From Terrimonas ferruginea DSM 30193 (GTDB lineage Bacteria > Bacteroidota > Bacteroidia > Chitinophagales > Chitinophagaceae): a stretch of DNA of 64,000 nucleotides. The notes beneath the pieces were generated by a model. The model was not told the DNA's origin, ran no database searches, and saw nothing but the letters and a program-made list of their open reading frames with translations. Both the position numbers and the translations under genes were made by a program. The stretch lies in contig NZ_KE384399.1 in NCBI RefSeq assembly GCF_000425585.1, forward strand, positions 412,996-476,995. The letters run 5' to 3'. Shown here in pieces: positions 57,952-64,000 of this stretch (within the stretch, counting starts at the first letter, position 1; each line of letters opens with the position of its first letter).

Positions 57952-58587
57952 ATGTATAAAGCATTTCTTTTCGACCTCAACGGCACCATGATCGACGATA
58001 TGGACTATCATATCCGTGCATGGCATCGTATTTTACATGAACTGGGTGCTGACCTGACGATGGAACAAACCAAAAAAGAATGCTATGGTAAGAACCATGA
58101 ATTGCTCGAGCGCGTTTTCCCCGGGCGTTTTACGCAGGAGGAAAAAGATCATCTGAGTATCGAAAAAGAAAAACAATACCAGTCGGAGTTTCGCCCTCAT
58201 CTTCGACTTATTGATGGACTGGATGAGGTATTAAAGATGTATCATGCTGCGGGCGTAAAGATGGCGATCGGCTCTGCGGCTATCCGTTTCAATATTGATT
58301 TTGTGCTTGACGGCCTGAACATCCGTCATTATTTTGATGCTATTATCAGTGCGGATGATGTGGCGGTGAGTAAACCGGATCCCGAAACTTATCTCCGTTG
58401 CGCCGAACTACTTGGCGTAGACCCTGCGTCCTGCCTGGTGTTGGAAGATGCGCCGAAAGGAGTGGAGTCTGCATTGAATGCCAAAATGGATGCCGCTGTT
58501 TTTACCACGATGCATGTGGCGGAGGAGTTTGAGGAGTACCCGAATGTCATTGGTTACTATGCCGATTACCGCGCGTTCCGTCCTTAA
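57952..58587 (+). CDS. HAD-superfamily hydrolase, beta-phosphoglucomutase-like, DxN variant
   Basis: A 211-residue HAD subfamily IA protein. Motif I is FLFDLNGTMIDD (about 5-16): the nucleophile Asp is present, but the second Asp of DxD, the acid/base, is Asn. Motif II is IGSAAIRFN (Ser about 105), motif III includes VSKPDPETYLRC (Lys about 142) and motif IV is LVLEDAPKGVESA (about 162). The cap region with GKNHELLERVFPG resembles beta-phosphoglucomutase. It may be a sugar-phosphate phosphatase or mutase, or a binding protein if the Asn is disabling. It lies 41 bp upstream of the Nudix regulator, in the same direction. Confidence 0.88.
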   Translation: MYKAFLFDLNGTMIDDMDYHIRAWHRILHELGADLTMEQTKKECYGKNHELLERVFPGRFTQEEKDHLSIEKEKQYQSEFRPHLRLIDGLDEVLKMYHAAGVKMAIGSAAIRFNIDFVLDGLNIRHYFDAIISADDVAVSKPDPETYLRCAELLGVDPASCLVLEDAPKGVESALNAKMDAAVFTTMHVAEEFEEYPNVIGYYADYRAFRP

Positions 58588-58590
58588 GAG

Positions 58591-58622
58591 TTGGTAAAAC
58601 CGTTTTCTTGCGGTTATCTTTG
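58591..58622 (+). promoter_or_regulatory. Promoter of the Nudix regulator: TTGG-N20-TATCTTTG
   Basis: TTGG (58591-58594), a 20-bp spacer and TATCTTTG (58615-58622) match the Bacteroidota -33/-7 pattern (TTTG, 19-21 bp, TAnnTTTG). The -7 box ends 6 bp before the ATG at 58629, so transcription should start at or next to the start codon, giving a leaderless or nearly leaderless mRNA. Confidence 0.6.
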
Positions 58623-58628
58623 TCGCCC

Positions 58629-59333
58629 ATGACACGTTATCAGAAACAATCGCGGGTACTCGCAGCCGTTGACTGTATCATCTTCGGTTTTGACGGACAG
58701 CAATTAAAATTATTGCTGATCAAACGCGGCTTTGAACCGGAGAAGGGTAACTGGAGTCTGATGGGTGGGTTTATCCAGGCTGCCGAAGGCCCCGACGAAG
58801 CGGCCAGCAGGATTTTGAAAAGCCTGACCGGACTTGACGGCGTATATCTCGAGCAACTTGCCACCTTCGGGTCGCCCGACCGCGATCCGATTGAGCGCAC
58901 CATTTCCATCGCTTATTTTGCTCTCATCGATATTCTGAAATACGAAAAGCAACTTACGGACGAATACCATGCAGAATGGTTTCCGCTGAACAAACTGCCA
59001 CGCCTGATTTTCGACCATGAACAAATGGTAATGTCCGCGCGCGAGAAACTCCGCTACAAAGCAGCCCTGCATCCGATCCTGTTCGAATTGTTGCCGGAGA
59101 AATTTACGCTTCCGCAGTTGCAAATCCTTTACGAATCGATGTACGATACCAAGTTCGATAAACGCAACTTTGCCCGTAAAGTGCTTTCTACAAAATTGCT
59201 GATCAAGCAATCCGACAAGGATAAAAGCGGATCGAAGCGCGGAGCCTTTTATTATAAATTAGACCTCAAGAATTACGAGGCAGATTTTCAGGCTTTCCTG
59301 AATATTATTCCAAATGCGCATTTGTTGAGGTAG
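58629..59333 (+). CDS. araR: NrtR/AraR-type Nudix-domain transcriptional regulator
   Basis: The ATG of MTRYQKQSRVL is used (234 residues), 6 bp after a -7 box. Residues about 10-140 are a Nudix domain (LLLIKRGFEPEKGNWSLMGG), but the Nudix box is degenerate: after GGFIQAAEGPDEAASR the catalytic REUxEE reads RILKSLT, so hydrolysis is unlikely. Residues about 155-230 form a winged helix (FTLPQLQILYESMY, RNFARKVLSTKLLIK, GAFYYKLD). This is the layout of NrtR-like regulators; in Bacteroides the L-arabinose repressor AraR is of this kind. With the araB operon about 1 kb away it is probably the arabinose-responsive regulator. The symbol is by context. Confidence 0.85.
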   Translation: MTRYQKQSRVLAAVDCIIFGFDGQQLKLLLIKRGFEPEKGNWSLMGGFIQAAEGPDEAASRILKSLTGLDGVYLEQLATFGSPDRDPIERTISIAYFALIDILKYEKQLTDEYHAEWFPLNKLPRLIFDHEQMVMSAREKLRYKAALHPILFELLPEKFTLPQLQILYESMYDTKFDKRNFARKVLSTKLLIKQSDKDKSGSKRGAFYYKLDLKNYEADFQAFLNIIPNAHLLR

Positions 59334-59646
59334 TAACTAACAGCCTTGGTTCGTGTATACACTATGACTGTTAGAAAGATTTTAAAACATGTCAATCCCG
59401 ACATCACGCCTCCATTGATCTCCAGACCAACGGGCCTGCTCATCCTTGAGTTATGTACGAAGTTGACCCTGACCTGTCAAAGCAACCTGAGGCTTGCTTG
59501 TTGGTCGGGAGACCAACAAGGGTGAAAAGCGACTCCTGGGGATAAACGTTCCGAACAGTTATGGTGTATAACCAAACCAGGGTATTGATTTGGTTATTGA
59601 TCTGTCCACTTATTCACTATTCACTTTTGACTTTTGAATTTGAATT
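59334..59646. other. 313-bp gap between convergent regulator and gliding-domain genes, hairpin, no clear gene
   Basis: The gap contains a perfect 10-bp hairpin, CTTGTTGGTC at 59498-59507 and its complement at 59512-59521 with loop GGGA. At the right end TTATTCACTATTCAC and TTTTGACTTTTGAATTT repeats (59601-59646) are shared with other gaps. A 53-codon frame (59364-59525) shows no recognisable motif and is not called. A transcription stop for both flanking genes is plausible, although no T-run follows the hairpin. Confidence 0.5.
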
Positions 59647-61917
59647 TCACCTTATCAGTGTGATCGTTCCCTTCGTATTTATTGTTCTTTCGTCGGATGT
59701 CAGCGAATAACTCAACTGATAAACATACACACCCGCAGGCACCGGCTGCCCTTTATACCGGCCGTCCCATCCCTTGCTTTTGTCATTTGTACTAAATACC
59801 AATTGGCCTGCGCGGTCGTAAATACGCAAGGTCATTTTGTTGATCAGATAAGCACCACCGATCATGAACTGGTCGTTCAAACCATTACCGTCGGGTGTGA
59901 AACCTGACGGAATTAACACCTCACAAGGTCCGCGTTTCAGTAGAACGGTATCGGAGCGGTTTCCGCATTCATTGGTTACGCGCAGATAATATTTTCCTTC
60001 TGTTGTTGTAGTGTACGTAGTGGAGGATGAGCCATCCTGCCATAGAAAAACGCCTTCAATAATACCCGGATCCAATACAACCGGAGTCGCTCCGCAAATA
60101 TCCTGATCTGGTCCCAACGAAAAGACAGGCGCTTTTTTGCCGCCGATCATTACACTTGTTTCATTGGAGCAATCATTGGCTGTTACTTTAACCTTGTATA
60201 CACCGGGTTGCGTTACGGTCAATGTTTGCAATGTACTGTTGTTGTTCCACAGGAATGTTGCGCCCGGATTTCCTGCGTCTAATATTACGGAGCTGCCTTC
60301 ACAAAGCGTAAGACTTGCAGGCAATGATACAACAGGTAGCGGTATCATGGTCAGGTGTATGCTATCCCGGGATATACAACCCTGCTCGTCGCGGACATCT
60401 ACCCAGTGCCAGCCAGGTATATTGGTGGTCATCGACGGACCCAGGGTGCCGTTGTTCCAGGTATAGGAATGAATGGCAAGACCGCCAATATCAAGCGTTA
60501 CAGGGCTATTCTCGCAGAAATTCCGGTCGGGGCCGATATCTGCAAGTTTATCGGTGACGTTGATAGTCTCGTATACTGTATCATTTTCACACGGCCCGTA
60601 TACAACGAGACGCACTTCATACGTTCCTCCACGCGTATACTGATGTGCGGCAGTTGGCGTCGTGGCCTGGTTTTGTGATGATGCGGGATCTCCGAAATCC
60701 CACAGTACCGGTGTCGCAGGATCGGCAAGATCGACTGAAAAGTTGACGGGAACACTTATACACGGGTTTTGTGTCAGGATCTTTATTTCATGATTTGGCC
60801 CGAAAGGATCTGCCGGGAAATTAGGAAGCGACCAGAATAATTGTTCCGGGAAGCGGATGGCGTCGGCTACGAAATTGCAAGCGGCACCAGCCTGATCTGG
60901 TTGGGTGATAGCAGCCATATCACGACCCGGCAAAACAGGCATGTATATTTTCATGTCCATACCGAGCTGCAATGAGCCGAAGTGTACGGTGCTTGGTTTT
61001 CGTATCAATTCATACATGGAATTAATGATGGCTGCAGTAGAGGGAAGGCTGACATCATATTGTACGAGTTTGGTTACGACGGAAAAACCGGGCTCTATTG
61101 AAATTAGCAGGCCTACGTATAAAAAGCGTGAGGAAGGTGAGAAGCAAACTCCGTAAGGAGAAGCCGTGTTGCCGTATATGGCAGCACCGTTAGAAACTAC
61201 GCCTGTCGCGTTGTTGAAATTATACAGGAACACACCATCTTTTCCTGCAGCCATTGCTATTTTTTTACCATCCCAGGAAAATTTCATTTCACCCGCGGCG
61301 GCAGCAGATGTGGCAGCAATAGGAGGACCAGTAGAACTGATGACAGCAGGCGATACGCCATTTTCAGACACTACATAAGCATAGAAGGTATTCGTTCCAA
61401 GCTGGTGTGTTAATACCCAGAAGTCTTTTTTGTTACAATGACGAACGGCGCTAAGCTTTTCTGAAACAGGGGTAACCAGTTGAATATTTTTTGTAACAAC
61501 CGCACCGTTACCATTATCCGCCGTCATATCTACCACAGAATAATTTAATCCTTTGGGCCTGCCTTGTTCGTCCGTTGTGAAAATGTAATACCAACGTTCT
61601 TCTGTTCCAACCGGAATGATCAGTGCTGCCTGAGTGGAGCTACCGGTGCCTCCGGCGAGTCCGGTTCCGTTGTTTATCACCTGATGTTGTTTGTTCCATA
61701 CAGTTATTCCGTCCGTATAGAAAAGCAGACTGCCGGAAGAAGTGGAAATGCTTGACGCGCCTTCCAGGCTGACGAGTTGGCTGCTGGTGGTGCTGGCACC
61801 CGCGCCGGTAAATGACAGGCTATTTTTAAAGGAAAAATTCCAATTGCTGTTTTGCAGTTGCGCATAAGCAGGTAAGCTCATGCCGAAAAGCAGGATGAAA
61901 GAGATAAGCAGTCTCAC
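59647..61917 (-). CDS. Large secreted protein with PKD domain and gliding/T9SS C-terminal domain
   Basis: A 756-residue exported protein; the start is GTG (61917) directly after AGGAG, with a TAG two codons upstream, so no other start is possible. Signal peptide ends SLPAYAQ. Residues about 30-380 look like a beta-propeller (LYNFNNATGVVS, SPYGVCFSPSSRFLYVG). A PKD domain follows at about 410-460 (VLWDFGDPASS, HQYTRGGTYEVRLVV), then Ig-like repeats (SVTLDIGG, SVILDAGNPGATFLWNN, PVVLDPG). The last 85 residues are the gliding-motility-associated C-terminal domain: IPSGFTPDGNGLNDQF, LRIYDRAGQLVFST and GWDGRYKGQPVPAGVYVYQL, a type IX secretion signal. It is probably a cell-surface adhesin-like protein. 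Confidence 0.9.
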   Translation of the reverse strand: MRLLISFILLFGMSLPAYAQLQNSNWNFSFKNSLSFTGAGASTTSSQLVSLEGASSISTSSGSLLFYTDGITVWNKQHQVINNGTGLAGGTGSSTQAALIIPVGTEERWYYIFTTDEQGRPKGLNYSVVDMTADNGNGAVVTKNIQLVTPVSEKLSAVRHCNKKDFWVLTHQLGTNTFYAYVVSENGVSPAVISSTGPPIAATSAAAAGEMKFSWDGKKIAMAAGKDGVFLYNFNNATGVVSNGAAIYGNTASPYGVCFSPSSRFLYVGLLISIEPGFSVVTKLVQYDVSLPSTAAIINSMYELIRKPSTVHFGSLQLGMDMKIYMPVLPGRDMAAITQPDQAGAACNFVADAIRFPEQLFWSLPNFPADPFGPNHEIKILTQNPCISVPVNFSVDLADPATPVLWDFGDPASSQNQATTPTAAHQYTRGGTYEVRLVVYGPCENDTVYETINVTDKLADIGPDRNFCENSPVTLDIGGLAIHSYTWNNGTLGPSMTTNIPGWHWVDVRDEQGCISRDSIHLTMIPLPVVSLPASLTLCEGSSVILDAGNPGATFLWNNNSTLQTLTVTQPGVYKVKVTANDCSNETSVMIGGKKAPVFSLGPDQDICGATPVVLDPGIIEGVFLWQDGSSSTTYTTTTEGKYYLRVTNECGNRSDTVLLKRGPCEVLIPSGFTPDGNGLNDQFMIGGAYLINKMTLRIYDRAGQLVFSTNDKSKGWDGRYKGQPVPAGVYVYQLSYSLTSDERTINTKGTITLIR

Positions 61918-62017
61918 CTCCTAAAGTTATATAATAATAAGATTTTGACAATCTTTCGTATACGGAATGCAGATTATTACGCACGAATGACATTGGTGGA
62001 AATAAATATTGAGTAAG

Positions 62018-62051
62018 CGGCCTCGGCCCCGGGACTTCGGGGCCGAGGCCG
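62018..62051. repeat. Perfect GC-rich hairpin between two minus-strand genes
   Basis: CGGCCTCGGCCCCG (62018-62031) and its exact reverse complement (62038-62051) are separated by GGACTT, a 14-bp stem with a 6-nt loop. It sits 33 bp beyond the stop of the AhpD-like gene, where a transcription stop is expected, but no T-run follows on that strand. ATTCACT-rich repeats lie between it and the gene. Confidence 0.7.
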
Positions 62052-62083
62052 GGAAACATTCACTTATTCACTCATTGACCTAT

Positions 62084-62536
62084 TCACCCATTCACTTTAT
62101 ATTGTCCCGGTTCCGGCCCCATCGAGCGGACGAAGCGGTTCCATGAATTGATCTGGATAATGGCGAGTGTGAGGTAAGCGATTTCCTCCTTGCTGAAAAA
62201 AGGTTTCAATCCGTCATGGATATGATCGCTGTTTTCATCGGGCCGCATATAAGTGAGTGTTTCGGCCAATGCGAGTACTGCCTGTTCTCGTGGCGTATAA
62301 TAATTTGTTTCGCGCCACACGCCAACCGATATCAGGCGGAGTGGTGTTTCCCCGGCATGAATAGCTTCTTTGTAATGCATGTCGATGCAGTAGGCACAGC
62401 TGTTGATCAGTGATACACGCATTTTGATGAGTTTCAATAATACCGGATCGATACCCGCTGCATGAAGATAATTTTCACCGTTTAACAATACCTGGTACAT
62501 ACCTGCGGGCAGGTCTTTTGCTGAAATTCTTTCCAT
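62084..62536 (-). CDS. Carboxymuconolactone decarboxylase family (AhpD-like) protein
   Basis: A 150-residue all-helical protein. The family signature SLINSCAYCIDMHYKEA (about 48-64) has the CxxC-x2-H redox motif of AhpD-like peroxidase partners, followed by ETPLRLISVGVW and FSKEEIAYLTLAIIQINSWNR. The N-terminal ISAKDLPAGMYQVLLNGENY is typical of the YnjA/alkylhydroperoxidase-like group. It probably reduces peroxides or oxidised partners. It lies 12 bp downstream of a SigJ-type sigma factor gene on the same strand, a pairing often seen in oxidative-stress responses, so the two are probably one transcription unit. Confidence 0.92.
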   Translation of the reverse strand: MERISAKDLPAGMYQVLLNGENYLHAAGIDPVLLKLIKMRVSLINSCAYCIDMHYKEAIHAGETPLRLISVGVWRETNYYTPREQAVLALAETLTYMRPDENSDHIHDGLKPFFSKEEIAYLTLAIIQINSWNRFVRSMGPEPGQYKVNG

Positions 62537-62548
62537 AAAAAAATGTAT

Positions 62549-63424
62549 TTATAACAAAGACTGGAAAGGAGTACCTGTTGTGACAGATCCGGTACTATTT
62601 TTTTGCAGACCGGCCAGTTTATCGGGATTGCGGACAACATAAATGCGGGCGAGCTGATCTTGTTCAAAAATGCAGATCTGGCAGGTGGTTACACGGCCAT
62701 TTTCATAAAAAAGCATAGCCGGGCAATGATTGATCATCACCATTTCAATAGGCGTGCCGGAGTAGAATTTCTGGAAGATACCATTGAGGAAAGCTGTTAC
62801 CACCATTCGTCCTTCCATGGGCTTGAGAGCTGCCGATGCCTTGCCTCCGCCGTCTGATACGAGGCGGATGTCTTCGGTCAGTAAATGTTCGAGGCCCTTC
62901 GTGTCGGCGTTACGGATAAGCGTCAGGTATCGTTGGGTCAGTTGCTGCGCCTGAATGGTAGGCGCTATTTTGCGGGTGGCCAGTTTTTTACGGGCCCGGC
63001 TCAACAACTGTCGCGAAAGATCGGTGCTGATGGACAGGATTTCAGCAATTTCTTCATAGGAATAATCGAAAGCTTCGCGTAGAATGAAAACCGCCCGTTG
63101 TTTTGCGTCAAGCTCTTCCAATAATACAAGCAACGAATAAGAGAGGATTTCTGTTTTTACAATACCAGCATCGGCCGTTTCTGTAGCGATGGGTTCCGGC
63201 AGCCAGGTGCCGGGATAAGCTGCTTTTTCTCTTTGACGTTTTTCTTTCAGGTCAAGTGAGCGGTTGATAACCATACGCACCAGGTAAGCTTTGGTATCAA
63301 GAATGTGTTCATGATTGGCTTCCTCGTATTTGAGAAATACGTCCTGCACGGCATCTTCCGCATCCTCGCGTATACCGAGGATGTTATAGGCATAGGAAGT
63401 GAGTAACGGCTTCAGTTCGTGCAT
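62549..63424 (-). CDS. ECF sigma factor, SigJ type with SnoaL-like C-terminal domain
   Basis: The ATG of MHELKPLLTSYAYNILG is preferred (291 residues), because a -7 box lies just upstream; the longer frame adds 13 residues through repeat sequence. Region 2 is LGIREDAEDAVQDVFLKYEE (about 16-35) and the sigma-4 helix-turn-helix is DAKQRAVFILREAFDYSYEE with IAEILSISTDLSRQLLSRAR (about 115-155). Residues about 170-285 form a SnoaL/NTF2-like domain (ADTKGLEHLLTEDIRLVSDG, DQLARIYVVRNPDKL), which defines SigJ-type factors, which lack a separate anti-sigma gene. It probably controls the AhpD-like gene directly downstream. Confidence 0.9.
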   Translation of the reverse strand: MHELKPLLTSYAYNILGIREDAEDAVQDVFLKYEEANHEHILDTKAYLVRMVINRSLDLKEKRQREKAAYPGTWLPEPIATETADAGIVKTEILSYSLLVLLEELDAKQRAVFILREAFDYSYEEIAEILSISTDLSRQLLSRARKKLATRKIAPTIQAQQLTQRYLTLIRNADTKGLEHLLTEDIRLVSDGGGKASAALKPMEGRMVVTAFLNGIFQKFYSGTPIEMVMINHCPAMLFYENGRVTTCQICIFEQDQLARIYVVRNPDKLAGLQKNSTGSVTTGTPFQSLL

Positions 63425-63428
63425 GCGG

Positions 63429-63436
63429 CAAAGATA
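63429..63436 (-). promoter_or_regulatory. -7 promoter box TATCTTTG of the sigma factor gene
   Basis: TATCTTTG on the - strand (63436-63429) ends 4 bp before the ATG at 63424. It is identical to the box in front of the Nudix regulator and implies an almost leaderless transcript. No TTTG at -33 is found; the upstream DNA is the GTAAGG/GCATAAGG repeat. Confidence 0.5.
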
Positions 63437-63561
63437 AGGCATGAGGCGTAAGGCACGAGGCATAGGACGTAAGGTGTATGGTGTAGGGCATAAGGCATAA
63501 GGTGGAAGGCATAAGGTTTAGGGCGTAAGGTGTATGGTGAAACAGGCGCCCGGTACTTCAG

Positions 63562-63587
63562 CCCGACACTTCGGCCCGACACTTCGG
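63562..63587. repeat. Two tandem 13-bp units CCCGACACTTCGG
   Basis: Units at 63562-63574 and 63575-63587 are identical, and CCGACACTTCGGG is the exact reverse complement of the unit repeated three times at 57786-57824. Each is a near-palindrome (CCCGA-N-TCGGG type). Confidence 0.85.
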
Positions 63588-63612
63588 GCATAGGTAGTAA
63601 GTAATAAGTAAT

Positions 63613-63696
63613 ATTGACGATTGACTATTGACTATTCACGATTGACCATTGACGATTGACGATTGACTATTCACGATTGACCATTGACGATTCAAT
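63613..63696. repeat. Heptanucleotide tandem array, ATTGACN/ATTCACG, 11-12 units
   Basis: Eleven consecutive 7-bp units run from 63613 to 63689, with a degenerate twelfth (ATTCAAT). The unit is ATTGAC plus any base, with ATTCACG at units 4 and 9. Units 2-6 and 7-11 form a 35-bp higher-order duplication differing at one base (63661). The 7-bp period is not a multiple of 3, and no frame through it looks coding. Confidence 0.9.
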
Positions 63697-63781
63697 GTCG
63701 TTTCCTTAAGGCTGAAGTTCTTTGACAGGTGTTAAGTAGAGAAAAAGTTTGTTATTTTTAGGATAGGATTACAGGGGGGTA

Positions 63782-64000
63782 TTGAATAGCGAACCTGTTT
63801 TTAGAGTAACCTATCTCAATGAATTAACTCAAAAATTACATAATGAACAATTTGTTAGCGACTGCCGTACAGAATCCGGCCGGAATGGATTTGTCCGTGA
63901 TCGCAAGCTGACCTTTGTTCATTTGATTGTTCTGTTAGTGCAGGGCCTTTCCCGTTCCATACAGCGTGAGCTCAACAGCTTTTACCAAAAGATCCTGGAC
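63782..64000 (+). CDS. IS4-type transposase, N-terminal fragment cut by window edge
   Basis: The last 219 bases are an open frame of 73 codons running off the right edge. A TTG start at 63782 follows AGGGGGG, and no ATG lies in frame ahead of the conserved part. The translation includes TYLNELTQKLHNEQFVSDC, SGRNGFVRDRKLTFVHLIVL and LSRSIQRELNSFYQK, matching the N-terminal region of IS4-family transposases of Bacteroidota (FVRxRKLxF and SLQRELxxFF). The upstream terminal inverted repeat was not identified. It is probably an insertion sequence that continues right of the window. Confidence 0.75.
   Translation, partial: MNSEPVFRVTYLNELTQKLHNEQFVSDCRTESGRNGFVRDRKLTFVHLIVLLVQGLSRSIQRELNSFYQKILD

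Larger units (their letters stand above)
63425..63781. other. 357-bp intergenic repeat mosaic, no gene seen
   Basis: After the sigma-factor promoter come about 100 bp of degenerate GGCATAAGG/GCGTAAGGTGTATGG words (63437-63540), two inverted 13-bp units shared with 57.8 kb (63562-63587), a TAGTAAGTAATAAGTAA ladder (63592-63612), a heptamer array (63613-63696), and then roughly 85 bp of A/T-rich DNA leading to the transposase, which may hold the IS end. The blocks occur in reverse order and orientation to those at 57.75-57.95 kb. Confidence 0.7.

Noticed and set aside
59364..59525. 53-codon plus-strand frame in the gap after the Nudix gene
   Set aside because: No motif, membrane segment or promoter; it ends inside a hairpin. 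Probably chance.
63613..63696. CRISPR array
   Set aside because: 7-bp units without spacers and no cas genes; a simple tandem repeat.

Overview
The window looks like part of a Bacteroidota chromosome, most probably a Chitinophagaceae-like soil or rhizosphere polysaccharide degrader. The reasons are: many exported glycoside hydrolases with MKK-type signal peptides, a gliding/T9SS C-terminal domain protein, an NrtR/AraR-type Nudix regulator, TAnnTTTG-like -7 promoter boxes lying almost on the start codon, and tight one-strand gene runs with ATGA overlaps. No rRNA, tRNA or CRISPR was recognised. All family calls come from motifs read by eye.

Bases 1-45774 are one long + strand run of about 28 genes devoted to a complex rhamnose-rich plant glycan. 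It falls into modules, four of which end in an inner-membrane importer. (A) 1-11460: sialidase-like propeller (cut by the left edge), MGH1-like hydrolase, GH2, a GH78 rhamnosidase fused to a sialidase-like propeller, SSS symporter. (B) 11496-19040: FAH-family enzyme, two DHDPS/NanA-type aldolases, iron alcohol dehydrogenase, PdxA2, DUF1537 kinase, SSS symporter. (C) 19037-26892: esterase with an STN-like N-terminus, exported TIM-barrel epimerase-like protein, beta-helix GH141-like protein, RhaM-like lipoprotein, Gfo/Idh oxidoreductase, SSS symporter. (D) 26915-35647: GH78, GH127, then a RuBisCO-like protein, a second DUF1537 kinase, an Asp/Glu-racemase-fold protein with one catalytic Cys, and a BASS-family transporter. 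(E) 35708-45774: LacZ-type GH2, GH43-like propeller, GH106 rhamnosidase, DUF5703 protein. No SusC/SusD pair is in the window.

The enzyme mix (GH78, GH106, GH127, GH141-like, GH2, sialidase-like, esterases) resembles side-chain degradation of pectin, especially rhamnogalacturonan II (RG-II). The two intracellular acid-sugar modules fit that view. Module B could turn the RG-II sugar DHA into pyruvate, D-threonate and then DHAP. Module D resembles the apionate (OiaK/OiaX or OiaT) pathways and could process the carbon skeleton of apiose. Both are inferences.

Bases 45926-51324 hold a divergent pair: a sialate-O-acetylesterase-like gene on the - strand, and on the + strand an AraC regulator, FucP-like permease, fuconolactonase-like amidohydrolase and an SDR, a partial non-phosphorylative L-fucose route. 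Bases 51458-57564 are a - strand L-arabinose operon in the order araB-araD-galM-araA-zinc alcohol dehydrogenase, followed on the + strand by a HAD protein and the likely AraR-type Nudix regulator. The right end holds a gliding-domain protein, an AhpD-like protein paired with a SigJ-type ECF sigma factor, a mosaic of short repeats with a heptamer array, and the first 73 codons of an IS4-type transposase. Dispersed palindromic and A/T-rich repeats mark the intergenic gaps from about 45.8 kb onward.
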